Assembly (NCBI GenBank): GCA_041485125.1
Contig: JBGPIT010000025.1
Location: 1 to 25,068 of the forward strand
DNA length: 25,068 nt
Source of the DNA: JBGPIT01 sp041485125
GTDB lineage: Bacteria > Desulfobacterota > Binatia > UTPRO1
Direction of reading: 5' to 3'
The position numbers were made by a program, and so were the translations under genes. Below, piece by piece: positions 9,601 to 16,991 of the stretch. Position 1 is the first letter of the stretch. Each line of letters opens with the position of its first letter. The notes below the pieces were generated by a model that worked only from the letters and a program-made list of their open reading frames with translations, searched no databases and was not told the DNA's origin.

Positions 9601-10333
9601 GGATATCCTGCACCCGGAGCAGGTTGTCCTGCGTGCGCTCCATCTTCCGTTCGGCCATCTGGCGGCGGCTGCGATAGAGCGTCGTGCCCGCGGCTTCCTC
9701 GATGAAGAGCCGAAGCTCGTCCGGCTTGGCGCTGATGAGCTGCTCGACGCGGCCTTGCTCGATGATGGCGTAGGCTTTGGTGCCGACACCGGTGCCGAGG
9801 AAGAGCTCGGTGATGTCGCGCAACCGGCAGGGGACGCCGTTGATCATGTACTCCGACTCGCCCGAGCGCAGGTACCGGCGGGTGACCATGATCTCGGAGA
9901 CCGCACCCGACGCGAGCGGGTGACCGGACTCTCTCAGCAGCGAGGTCTGATCGCCGGGCAGGCCGTCGCTCTCGAAGACGATCGAGACCTGCGCCATTCC
10001 CAGCGGCGCGTGCCGATCGTTGCCGGCGAAGATCACGTCCTCCATGCCGTCGCCGCGCAGGCGCTTCGCGCTCTGCTCGCCGAGCACCCAGCGGATCGCA
10101 TCGACGACATTTGATTTTCCGCAGCCGTTCGGACCGACCACACCGGTCACGCCGACGGGGAAGCGGAGGATGGTGCGATCGCGGAACGACTTGAAGCCGA
10201 CCAGCTCGAGCTGGCGGATGCGTAGGCCAACCGTCGTGGCGGCGCTCTGCGCGCCCGCGTCTGCGTCGGCCCCGGGCTCGACCCAGGACTCGAGCGCGCG
10301 TTCTGCAGAAATCTCTTGTGTTGGAATGGCCAC
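6671..10333 (-). CDS. smc: chromosome segregation ATPase SMC
   Basis: This 1220-residue SMC protein forms the dimeric core of condensin and organises newly replicated DNA. Walker A is GPNGCGKS at 67-74. Two long coiled coils flank a hinge near residues 520-680, and the C-terminal head carries the signature LSGGEKA (about 1129-1135), Walker B FCFLDEVDAPLD (about 1153-1164) and ITHNKRTME. The start is a GTG at 10333 directly behind a very strong AGGAGGAGG ribosome site (10337-10347), which fixes it. As a result about 36 residues rich in Ala, Asp and Glu precede the usual SMC beginning (LRIRQLELVGFKSF). Partner scpA/scpB genes are not in the window. Confidence 0.97.
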   Translation of the reverse strand: MAIPTQEISAERALESWVEPGADADAGAQSAATTVGLRIRQLELVGFKSFRDRTILRFPVGVTGVVGPNGCGKSNVVDAIRWVLGEQSAKRLRGDGMEDVIFAGNDRHAPLGMAQVSIVFESDGLPGDQTSLLRESGHPLASGAVSEIMVTRRYLRSGESEYMINGVPCRLRDITELFLGTGVGTKAYAIIEQGRVEQLISAKPDELRLFIEEAAGTTLYRSRRQMAERKMERTQDNLLRVQDILREVDRQLGGLRRQAKRAEQYRVLQAEIATLDVAASARQRARLAAELAAVEAEHGAAVVRHVELSSAIEERERERRGARQQEAAVRAAVQDANGAAFAARSAADSCRHELGTLHTRARELTAHQEANQRELDAAATDHARAQADHASAEAALIEEDATIVATETRLAEQETSLAAAREAQHAAAERLEQTRIALVDALADESRARNALATVAERRRDEHGRLERAEGTAAGLRERERAGITAVDAAGTSVLELQRTLAELEGVKRDRAEAHRHALADRAQLESVLDGLRERLARARSRRDSLREIEDSRAAYGEGVRAVLAATSREDALGLVAEVLDIPAEYERAVAAALGDRLQSVITRDHETAREAVQALRRAGAGRASCILASPRTRPSDPLPAGGRRLLDLVEVRPGYDAVAQALLGNVVLIDDLAAAMRVWSANGAHRLLVTQNGETLDETGTIAGGSEPAEQTLLAQRRELRALDVEVRELESELAEARARHEAAVAAVALRETDLQAVDGELGQVTVALVASEKDGERARHELHEVRQQLSAIGTEITAAQMRLAELESDALRLAGELAASDERRSGSEVQVAAAESALAAAQSALAAVQDALTRERIAAAEQRARRDGLIAMMDRVRRSADEAQRRMAMLDERRRVDAATLAQIAADTVTLGARLTQLDADVERRAIAVTEADAALAAVGAAVEAAEKAIATAQAESEAVRVRISSLEVQTTERRLAIAHLDELIRDRYGKDLASEDPGEESNEQETVERVAQLRQRVAAMGEVNVAALSEVAELEERQQFLATQRADLEGALEDLRKTITQLNRTSRSRFRDTFERVDQTFREVFPKLFHGGKASLRLTDDQHPLDSGVEIVVQPPGKRVGSLDLLSGGEKALTAVSLIFALFLIKPSPFCFLDEVDAPLDDANIGRFNAMVREMSGMSQFILITHNKRTMEVAETLYGITMEEPGVSKVVSVRLPD

Positions 10334-10336
10334 GGC

Positions 10337-10410
10337 CTCCTCCTCCCACCACTCCGCGACGCGCGGAGCACCCCGCGCGCGAAAGTCGCACAGCCCCCCT
10401 GGGGTGTCAA
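10337..10410 (-). promoter_or_regulatory. smc leader: weak promoter, hairpin and strong ribosome site
   Basis: On the minus strand a perfect -35 TTGACA (10410-10405) is followed 17 bp on by a poor -10, GACTTT. Downstream, a 7-bp inverted repeat CTCCGCG/CGCGGAG with a 3-base loop (10352-10368) stands a few bases before the AGGAGGAGG ribosome site of smc. The hairpin could influence loading of ribosomes, but that is inference. Confidence 0.4.
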
Positions 10411-10502
10411 GAAAAAGCGCTACATGATGGGAGCGTTTCGGCGGAGGGCGCTAGATGTTGGGCAGCGTGGACCGCGAGCACGGCGGCGCGGCGCGCCCGA
10501 TT

Positions 10503-11105
10503 TCAGGGAAGGAGCTCGGTATTCCAGTACGAGACGTCGATGGGATTCAGGAACGGACCCCACTCGCGGTAATGACGCAGGCTGAAGGTCTCGGCCATGA
10601 ATGGCGTCCAGTGCGGGCGCGCCGGCTTGCGCAGCAGGTGCATGCCCGCTTCCTCGGGCGTCCGACCGCCCTTGCGGCGATTGCAGCGATGGCACGAGCA
10701 GACCACGTTCTCCCACGTCGCCATGCCGCCACGCGAGCGCGGCACGACGTGGTCGAGGTTCAGCTCGGTGCGCGGGAAGTGCTTGGCGCAGTACTGGCAC
10801 GTGTTCCCGTCGCGCGCGTAGATGTTGTAGCGGCTGAAGCGCACGTGGCGCTTCGGGACGCGGTCGTAGGCGATGAGGAGGATGACACGCGGAACGCGGA
10901 TGGCGCGGCTCACCAGCCCGACCGAGTCGTGCTCGACGCTGACCGCGAGCTCGCTCCAGCTCTTGTAGTCGAACGTCCGGTACTGTTCGTCGACCGCGCG
11001 CGCGATGTCCTGGTAGAGCAGGACGAACGCGCGCCGCACCGAGGTGACGTGAACCGGAAGGTACGAGCGGTTGAGAACGAGGACTTTTGAGTTGAGCAGG
11101 GACAT
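10503..11105 (-). CDS. HNH endonuclease-domain protein
   Basis: This is a 200-residue protein with a zinc-framed HNH fold. C103xxC106 (TCQYC) and C138xxC141 (SCHRC) form the zinc site, and the beta-beta-alpha motif has L117-D118-H119 (LNLDHVVPRSRGG) with N133. Ahead of it is a conserved region with VLVLNRSYLPV. The family is widespread in bacteria as a stand-alone, chromosomal HNH protein whose role is not settled. No methyltransferase or other restriction partner is adjacent, so a restriction-modification role is unlikely. I choose the ATG at 11105; a GTG at 11126 would add seven residues, but it lies almost at the predicted transcription start. Confidence 0.85.
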   Translation of the reverse strand: MSLLNSKVLVLNRSYLPVHVTSVRRAFVLLYQDIARAVDEQYRTFDYKSWSELAVSVEHDSVGLVSRAIRVPRVILLIAYDRVPKRHVRFSRYNIYARDGNTCQYCAKHFPRTELNLDHVVPRSRGGMATWENVVCSCHRCNRRKGGRTPEEAGMHLLRKPARPHWTPFMAETFSLRHYREWGPFLNPIDVSYWNTELLP

Positions 11106-11127
11106 CGAATTTGCCGGTCGCGTCACG

Positions 11128-11154
11128 GTAATATGCGATCGAGAAGCGTGTCAA
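11128..11154 (-). promoter_or_regulatory. promoter of the HNH protein gene
   Basis: The minus strand has a perfect -35 TTGACA (11154-11149) and -10 TATTAC (11133-11128), separated by a short 15-bp spacer. Transcription would start about 15 bases before the ATG at 11105. Confidence 0.4.
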
Positions 11155-11180
11155 GAATCTTTCCCTGTCCGGACCGCTAC

Positions 11181-11210
11181 TTGCGGCCTTCGCCGGCGCG
11201 ACGCTACAGT
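11181..11210 (+). promoter_or_regulatory. possible rng promoter
   Basis: TTGCGG (11181-11186) and TACAGT (11205-11210) are 18 bp apart, upstream of the ATG at 11226. The -35 is weak. It is divergent from the promoter of the HNH gene. Confidence 0.25.
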
Positions 11211-11225
11211 CGATGGACCGAGACG

Positions 11226-12818
11226 ATGAGCAACGTCATTCTGATCCAATCGACGCCGGAGGAAGCGCGGGTGGCGCTGGTCGAGAACGGCGCCCTCGCG
11301 GAGATCCACATCGAGCGTGCACGCGACCGCGGGATCGTCGGCAACATCTACAAGGGCAAGGTGGTCCGCGTGCTGCCCGGCATGCAAGCGGCCTTCGTCG
11401 ATCTCGGCCTGCCGAAGGCGGGTTTCCTGCACGCGTCCGATTTCCATCCCGGCGTCGACGAGCTGCAAGCCGTCAACGTGGACGCGCTCGAGGTCGACGC
11501 GCTCGAGCGTGCGGACGACGCCTCCGATACGACGGACACGGCAGCGCTCGTGCTGCCGCCCGAGTCGCCGGCGGGATTCGCGCTCGACGAATCGCTCGGC
11601 GCGCCACAGCCGCAGCCGATCGAGGACCGCTTGAGTCGCGGCGACGAGATCCTGATCCAGGTGGCGAAGGAGCCGCTCGGGTCGAAGGGCGCGCGCGTCA
11701 CCTCGAACATCTCGCTGCCCGGCCGCTATCTCGTCTACCTGCCGACCACCAACCACCTCGGCGTGTCGCGTCGGATCGAGGACGAAGCCGAGCGGCAGCG
11801 TCTGCGCGAGATCGTGCTGGCGATGAAACCGCCCGGTGCCGGCTTCATCATTCGGACGGTCTGCGTCGGTCTCAGCAAGCGCGAGCTCCAGGCCGACATG
11901 CGGTTCCTGATCAAGCTCTGGAACAAAATTCTGAAGCGCAGCGAGCACGTCTCGGCGCCGGTGCAGCTCCACTACGACATGGACCTGGTGCTGCGCAGCG
12001 TCCGCGATCTCTTCACCCCCGACGTCGAGAAGGTGATCGTCGATCGCGCGCTCGATCACCAGCGCATTCTCGAGTTCGTCAACACCTTCGCGCCAAGGCT
12101 CAAGTCGCGCGTTGAGCTGCACTGCGGACCCGAGCCGCTCTTCGATGCCTACGGCATCGAGCCCGCGATCAGCCGCGCGCTCGAGCGTCGCGTCTGGCTC
12201 AAGTCCGGCGGCTACATCGTGATCGATCAGACCGAGGCGCTCACCACCATCGACGTCAACACCGGCCGCTACGTCGGCAAGACCAACAACCAGGAGGAGA
12301 CGGTCCTCAAGACGAACCTCGAGGCGGCGCGCGAGATCGTCGATCAGCTCCGCATCAGGAACATCGGCGGCATCATCATCATCGACTTCATCGACATGCT
12401 CGAGGACGCCAACCGCCAGCGGGTCATGGACGCCTTCGACGCGGCGCTGAAGCAGGACAAGATGCGGAGCAACATCTTGAAGATCTCCGAGCTCGGCCTG
12501 GTCGAGATGACCCGCAAGCGTACCCGCGCGAGCCTGTCGCAGCAGCTCACCGATCCCTGTCCCACCTGCGACGGCAAGGGGCGGATCAAGTCCGTCGCGA
12601 CGGTCGCCTACGAGGTCGTGCGCCGCATCCGCAGCATCGCGCAGTTGTCGGCGGGCGCGGGCCGCATCATCGTGCGGGTGCACTCGAGCGTCGCCGCGTT
12701 CCTATGCGAGGAGGAGAGCATCGCGATCGATCGCCTGGAGCGCGAGATCGGCTGCCGCATCACCGTCGAGGGGTCCGATACCGAAGAGCCGGCGCGCTTC
12801 GACGTCGTCGCGGCCTGA
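11226..12818 (+). CDS. rng: ribonuclease E/G family endoribonuclease
   Basis: This 530-residue protein has the compact RNase G layout: an S1 domain with the RNase H-like and catalytic parts, and no long C-terminal degradosome scaffold. Visible motifs are GNIYKGKVVRVLPGMQAAFVD (39-59, split by text), TIDVNTGRYVGK with the metal-binding Asp343, IIIDFIDM with Asp387/Asp390, and the zinc link CPTC at 445-448. It processes rRNA and starts mRNA decay. Compared with E. coli RNase G there is an extra acidic, proline-containing insertion inside the S1 domain at about 75-133. The start at MSNVILIQ fits the family; the frame extends upstream without homology. Confidence 0.93.
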   Translation: MSNVILIQSTPEEARVALVENGALAEIHIERARDRGIVGNIYKGKVVRVLPGMQAAFVDLGLPKAGFLHASDFHPGVDELQAVNVDALEVDALERADDASDTTDTAALVLPPESPAGFALDESLGAPQPQPIEDRLSRGDEILIQVAKEPLGSKGARVTSNISLPGRYLVYLPTTNHLGVSRRIEDEAERQRLREIVLAMKPPGAGFIIRTVCVGLSKRELQADMRFLIKLWNKILKRSEHVSAPVQLHYDMDLVLRSVRDLFTPDVEKVIVDRALDHQRILEFVNTFAPRLKSRVELHCGPEPLFDAYGIEPAISRALERRVWLKSGGYIVIDQTEALTTIDVNTGRYVGKTNNQEETVLKTNLEAAREIVDQLRIRNIGGIIIIDFIDMLEDANRQRVMDAFDAALKQDKMRSNILKISELGLVEMTRKRTRASLSQQLTDPCPTCDGKGRIKSVATVAYEVVRRIRSIAQLSAGAGRIIVRVHSSVAAFLCEEESIAIDRLEREIGCRITVEGSDTEEPARFDVVAA

Positions 12819-12865
12819 GGTCCGCGGCGGCCCGTGCGAGGTCGCGCGTGCGATGCCGCCTCACA

Positions 12866-12900
12866 TTGACTTGGCCGAAGGGCTTCTCTAGGGCTTCTCT
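12866..12900 (+). promoter_or_regulatory. control region of the F420 operon with 11-bp tandem repeat
   Basis: The 113 bases between rng and cofG hold a near-perfect -35 TTGACT (12866-12871). AGGGCTTCTCT is repeated exactly twice head to tail (12879-12889 and 12890-12900). The -10 expected at 17 bp (TAGGGC, 12889-12894) is poor and lies in the repeat. A weak promoter that depends on an activator bound to direct repeats is one reading. Confidence 0.35.
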
Positions 12901-12931
12901 GGTGTCGCGCCCTTCGTCAGACGGAACGTTC

Positions 12932-14125
12932 ATGGCCCCTGCTCCCGACACCGCCGTGTTCACCGATGCGCTCGCTCGGTTCGTCGACGGCGGCGCGCCG
13001 TCTCTCGCCGACGGCCACGCGTTGATCCGCTGCTCCGACGACGATCTCCCACACCTGCTCGCGACTGCCGCGGCGCTGCGCGACGGCGCCAAGGGCCGCA
13101 CCGTCACCTACTCGCGCAAGGTCTTCCTGCCGATCACCAACCTCTGCCGCGACCGCTGCTCCTATTGCACGTTCCGTCGCGACCCCGACGATCCGGGCGC
13201 GTGGACGATGAGCCGGGCGGAGATTGCCGACGTGCTCGCGCGCGCGCGACGGCAGGGCTGCAAAGAAGCGCTGATGTGCCTCGGCGACAAGCCGGAGGCG
13301 GCGTTTCCGAGCCATCGCCGCACTCTCGGCGAGCTCGGGCACGACTCGACCGTCTCGTACGTGCGCGAGGCGTGCGAGATGGCGCTCGACGCCGGCTTGC
13401 TGCCCCACACCAACGCGGGCGTCCTCTCCAGCGAGGAGATGCAGGCGCTCCGGCCGGTGAACGTGAGCCTCGGCCTGATGCTCGAGAACGTGAGCCCGCG
13501 CCTGCGCGCGCGGGGGATGGTGCATCACCATGCGCCCGACAAAGAGCCGGCACGGCGGCTCGCGATGATCGCCGAGGCGGGACGCCTCCGGATTCCGTTC
13601 ACGACCGGCATCCTGCTCGGCATCGGCGAGATGGCAGAGGAGCGCGTCGATTCGCTCTTCGCGATCGCCGATCTGCAGCGCGCCTACGGACACATCCAAG
13701 AGGTCATCATCCAGAACTTCCGCGCCAAGCCCGAGATCCCGATGGCGGACGCGCCCGAGCCCGACGCCGGCGAGATCGCGCGCGCGGTCGCGGTCGCGCG
13801 GCTCTTGCTCGGTGCCGCCATGAACGTGCAGGCGCCGCCGAACCTGAGCCCGCACGATCACCGCCTGCTGCTGCGCGCGGGCATCAACGACTGGGGCGGC
13901 ATCTCGCCCGTCACCCGCGACTACGTGAATCCGGAGGCGCCGTGGCCGGAGATCGTCGCGCTCGCGGCGACCTGCCGCGCGGAAGGCTTCGAGCTGCGCG
14001 AGCGGCTCGCGATCTACCCCGAGTACGTGCGCCACGAGTTCCTCGATCCGTGCCTCTCGGGCCGGGTCGCGGGTCTCGCTTCGGTCATCGACAGGGAGGC
14101 AACGAATGCAGCCAGCGCTCATTGA
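12932..14125 (+). CDS. cofG: FO synthase subunit CofG (radical SAM)
   Basis: CofG and CofH together make FO, the deazaflavin chromophore of cofactor F420, from tyrosine and a ribityl pyrimidine. The 397-residue protein carries the radical SAM cluster motif CX3CX2C at C72, C76 and C79 (LCRDRCSYCTF), preceded by the typical VTYSRKVFLPITN. Further family runs are HTNAGVLS and ISPVTRDYVNPE. I place the start at the ATG at 12932; the frame is open further upstream over the rng 3' end without homology. It overlaps cofH by 20 bases. In Actinobacteria the two subunits are fused as FbiC; here they are separate, in G-H order. Confidence 0.95.
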   Translation: MAPAPDTAVFTDALARFVDGGAPSLADGHALIRCSDDDLPHLLATAAALRDGAKGRTVTYSRKVFLPITNLCRDRCSYCTFRRDPDDPGAWTMSRAEIADVLARARRQGCKEALMCLGDKPEAAFPSHRRTLGELGHDSTVSYVREACEMALDAGLLPHTNAGVLSSEEMQALRPVNVSLGLMLENVSPRLRARGMVHHHAPDKEPARRLAMIAEAGRLRIPFTTGILLGIGEMAEERVDSLFAIADLQRAYGHIQEVIIQNFRAKPEIPMADAPEPDAGEIARAVAVARLLLGAAMNVQAPPNLSPHDHRLLLRAGINDWGGISPVTRDYVNPEAPWPEIVALAATCRAEGFELRERLAIYPEYVRHEFLDPCLSGRVAGLASVIDREATNAASAH

Positions 14126-15368
14126 GGACATCGGCACCGATCTTCCGCTCGACCGCCGGCTCGCGACTGCGACACCGGCGTTTCGCGCCGTCCTCGAGCG
14201 GGCGCTCGGCGCGCGGGAGCTCTCGGTCGACGAAGGCGTGCAGTGCCTCGAGGCGGAGGGCGACGATCTGCGCGCGTTGATCGCGGTCGCCGACGCCGTC
14301 CGCAAGACCGACGTCGGGGACGACGTCACGTACGTCGTGAACCGCAACATCAACTTCACCAACGTGTGCTTCGTCGGCTGCCGGTTCTGCGCCTTCAAGC
14401 GCCAGCGCTGGGAGGCGGACGCCTACAACGTCGGCGTCGACGAGGTGTTGGCGCGCGTGCAGGAGGCGGTCGACCGCGGCGCCACCGAGATCTGCATGCA
14501 GGGCGGCATCAACCCCGACATGCCGCCGTTCACGTATCGCGACATTCTGATCGCCATCAAGCAGGCCTTCCCGCGCATCCACATGCATGCGTTCTCGCCG
14601 ATGGAGATCATGTACGGGTCGCGCCGCACCGGCATGAGCTATCGCGACTATCTCGCGATGCTGAAGGACGCCGGGCTCGGCACCATCCCGGGCACCGCGG
14701 CCGAGATCCTCGACGACGACGTGCGCGAGATCCTGAGCCACAAGAAGGTCGACGTGCAGACCTGGATCGACATCGTCACCACCGCACACTCGCTCGGTAT
14801 CCGCAGCTCCTCGACGGTCATGTACGGCCACGTCGAGACCACGCGCCACGTCGCGGCGCACATCGCGCTGATCCGGACCTTGCAGCATCAGACCGGCGGT
14901 TTCACCGAGTTCGTGCCGCTGCGCTTCATCCACGACAACACCGAGCTCTTCCGCGACGGCTTGGTGCGCGAGCCTCCTCCCAAAGGCCTGCATGATCTGC
15001 GAGTGTACGCGACGTCGCGGCTCATGCTGCGCGGCGTGATCGATAATCTGCAAACCTCGTGGGTGAAGATCAATCACGGCTTGGCGCAGCTCTCGCTCAA
15101 AGCGGGCTGCAACGACTTCGGCGGTACGCTGATGGAGGAGAGCATCTCGCGCGAGGCAGGCGCCGACGCCGGCGAGTACACTCCGGTCGAAGAGATCCGG
15201 CGCCTCATCGGCGAGATCGGCCGGCGACCGGTCGAGCGCAACACCGTGTATGGGAAGATCGAGGACGGCGAGGAGAGCGAGGCGGGTGCCGGCACGACCG
15301 GCGCTGACGGTGCTGGCGGGCGGAGTCGGAGCCGCGAAGTTCCTGCGCGGCCTGGTCCGTATTGCTGA
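14106..15368 (+). CDS. cofH: FO synthase subunit CofH (radical SAM)
   Basis: This is the second FO synthase subunit, which couples a tyrosine-derived radical to 5-amino-6-ribitylamino-uracil. The 420 residues contain the radical SAM motif CX3CX2C at C88, C92 and C95 (NVCFVGCRFCAFKR), the run ICMQGGINPDMP, and GTAAEILDDDVR. The usual CofH end (RPVERNTVYGKI) is at about residues 377-390. The last 30 residues, rich in Gly, Ser, Arg and Glu, run through the beginning of cofD in another frame and have no family counterpart that I recognise. Its start overlaps cofG, so the operon is translationally coupled. Confidence 0.95.
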   Translation: MQPALIEDIGTDLPLDRRLATATPAFRAVLERALGARELSVDEGVQCLEAEGDDLRALIAVADAVRKTDVGDDVTYVVNRNINFTNVCFVGCRFCAFKRQRWEADAYNVGVDEVLARVQEAVDRGATEICMQGGINPDMPPFTYRDILIAIKQAFPRIHMHAFSPMEIMYGSRRTGMSYRDYLAMLKDAGLGTIPGTAAEILDDDVREILSHKKVDVQTWIDIVTTAHSLGIRSSSTVMYGHVETTRHVAAHIALIRTLQHQTGGFTEFVPLRFIHDNTELFRDGLVREPPPKGLHDLRVYATSRLMLRGVIDNLQTSWVKINHGLAQLSLKAGCNDFGGTLMEESISREAGADAGEYTPVEEIRRLIGEIGRRPVERNTVYGKIEDGEESEAGAGTTGADGAGGRSRSREVPARPGPYC

Positions 15369-16230
15369 CCCGGCGGCGCTCACCATCATCGTCAACACCG
15401 GCGATGACGAGCGGTTCTTCGGACTCGCCGTCTCCCCGGACCTCGACACGATCACGTACACGCTCGCCGGCGTCGCCAATCCACGCACCGGTTGGGGCGT
15501 CGCGCGCGACACCTTCGCGTGCCTCGACGCCCTGCAACGCTTCTATGACGCGCGCTGGTTCCAGCTCGGCGACCGCGATCTCGCGACCCACATCCATCGC
15601 ACCGCCCGCCTCGCCGCCGGCGCGACGCTCACGCAGGTCACCGCGGACATCGCGCGCCGCTTCGGCCTGCGCGCGCGCATCCTGCCGATGTCGAACGACC
15701 GGGTGCGGACGATGATCGATACCGACGCGGGCCGGCTGCCCTTTCAGCGCTACCTGATCCAGCACCGCGCCAAGCCGCGCGTGACCGCGGTGCGGTATCA
15801 GGGCGCGCGACGCGCCCGCCCGGCGCCGGGGGTGCTGCGGGCGATCCGCAGCGCGGCCGCCGTGATCATCGCGCCGAGCAACCCGTTCCTCAGCATCGGG
15901 CCGATGCTCGCGGTGCCCGGCATCCGGCGCGCGCTCGAGCGCCGGCGTGGACCGACCGCGGCGGTGTCGCCGATCGTCGGCGGGCGCGCCGTGACGGGTC
16001 CGCTCGCACGCCTGCTGCGCTCGTCAGGGCTGCCGGTCTCCCCTGCCGGCGTCGCCGCCTGCTACCGTCCGTTCCTCGACGTGCTGCTGATCGACCGTTG
16101 CGATCGCGACGGCGAGTCCGAGCTCGCCGCCGCCGGCTGCCGGAGCGTCGTTGCCGACGCCGTGTTCACGACCCCCACGGCTGCCGCGCGCGCCGCCCGC
16201 CATCTTCTCACGGCGCTCGAGATCGCATGA
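15286..16230 (+). CDS. cofD: CofD/FbiA phospholactate- or PEP-transferase
   Basis: CofD transfers the 2-phospholactate, phosphoenolpyruvate or 3-phosphoglycerate moiety from its GDP-activated form to FO, giving F420-0 or dehydro-F420-0. The 314-residue protein has the nucleotide-binding start LTVLAGGVGAAKFLRGL, then VNTGDDERFFGLAVSPDLDT, NDRVRTMI and APSNPFLSIGPML, all typical. I use the GTG at 15286, which places the family N-terminus correctly and has a GGAG-rich stretch upstream. A start at ATG 15250 would add 12 basic residues. The chosen start overlaps cofH by 83 bases. Which substrate it uses cannot be read from sequence. Confidence 0.93.
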   Translation: MPARPALTVLAGGVGAAKFLRGLVRIADPAALTIIVNTGDDERFFGLAVSPDLDTITYTLAGVANPRTGWGVARDTFACLDALQRFYDARWFQLGDRDLATHIHRTARLAAGATLTQVTADIARRFGLRARILPMSNDRVRTMIDTDAGRLPFQRYLIQHRAKPRVTAVRYQGARRARPAPGVLRAIRSAAAVIIAPSNPFLSIGPMLAVPGIRRALERRRGPTAAVSPIVGGRAVTGPLARLLRSSGLPVSPAGVAACYRPFLDVLLIDRCDRDGESELAAAGCRSVVADAVFTTPTAAARAARHLLTALEIA

Positions 16231-16988
16231 GCGTTCCGGGTGGCATCAGCGCCCTTCCCGTCGCGGGCCTGCCGCAGATCCGTCCCGGCGACGATCTCGC
16301 GGCGCTGCTCGCCGGCGCGATCGATGGCTCGGGTCTGCGCCTCCAAGCGGGCGATGTGATCACCGTCTGCCAGAAGGTCGTGTCGAAGGCCGAGGGCCGC
16401 GTCGTGGATCTGAAGACCGTCACCGTCTCGCCCTTCGCGGCGCAGATCGCGGCCGGCACCGGCAAGGACGCGCGCGCCGTCGAGGTGATCCTCGGCGAGA
16501 CCGCGCGCATCGTGAAGATGGCCGACGGCCACCTGATCTGCGAGACGCATGCGGGCTGGGTGTGCGCGAATGCCGGCGTCGACGAGTCGAACGGTATCGG
16601 TCCGGAGACCGTGACGCTCCTCCCGGTCGATGCCGACGCATCGGCGGAGCGCCTGCGGGCCGCGCTCGAGGCCCGTGCGGGGGTGAAGCTCGGTGTCGTG
16701 GTGACCGACACGTTCGGTCGCCCCTGGCGCGACGGGCTCGTCGAGGTTGCGCTCGGGACGGCCGGCGTCGGCGCGCTGCTCGATCTCCGCGGGCACGGCG
16801 ATCTCATGGGCCGCGAGCTGCACCACACCGTCGTCGCGGTGGCGGACGAGATCGCGGCGATGGCGGGACTGCTGATGGAGAAGGACAGCGGGATCGCCGC
16901 CGTCGTCGTGCGGGGCTACGACTGGCAGCGGACGCGTGGTCGTGCGCGCGATCTGGTCAGGCCGCGCGCGACCGATTTGTTCCGTTGA
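16227..16988 (+). CDS. cofE: F420-0:gamma-glutamyl ligase CofE
   Basis: CofE uses GTP to add the gamma-linked glutamate tail to F420-0. The 253-residue protein shows the family runs CQKVVSKAEGR, ESNGIG and the core VVVTDTFGRPWRDGLVEVALG, followed by GHGDLMGREL. It ends at the normal point for archaeal-type CofE and has no nitroreductase-like domain as in actinobacterial FbiB. The start ATG overlaps the cofD stop as ATGA. The stop is only three bases from the stop of the convergent small gene. Confidence 0.95.
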   Translation: MSVPGGISALPVAGLPQIRPGDDLAALLAGAIDGSGLRLQAGDVITVCQKVVSKAEGRVVDLKTVTVSPFAAQIAAGTGKDARAVEVILGETARIVKMADGHLICETHAGWVCANAGVDESNGIGPETVTLLPVDADASAERLRAALEARAGVKLGVVVTDTFGRPWRDGLVEVALGTAGVGALLDLRGHGDLMGRELHHTVVAVADEIAAMAGLLMEKDSGIAAVVVRGYDWQRTRGRARDLVRPRATDLFR

Positions 16989-16991
16989 GCG

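Noticed and set aside
10503..11105. HNH protein as part of a restriction or defence system
   Set aside because: No methyltransferase, helicase or other defence gene is nearby; neighbours are housekeeping.
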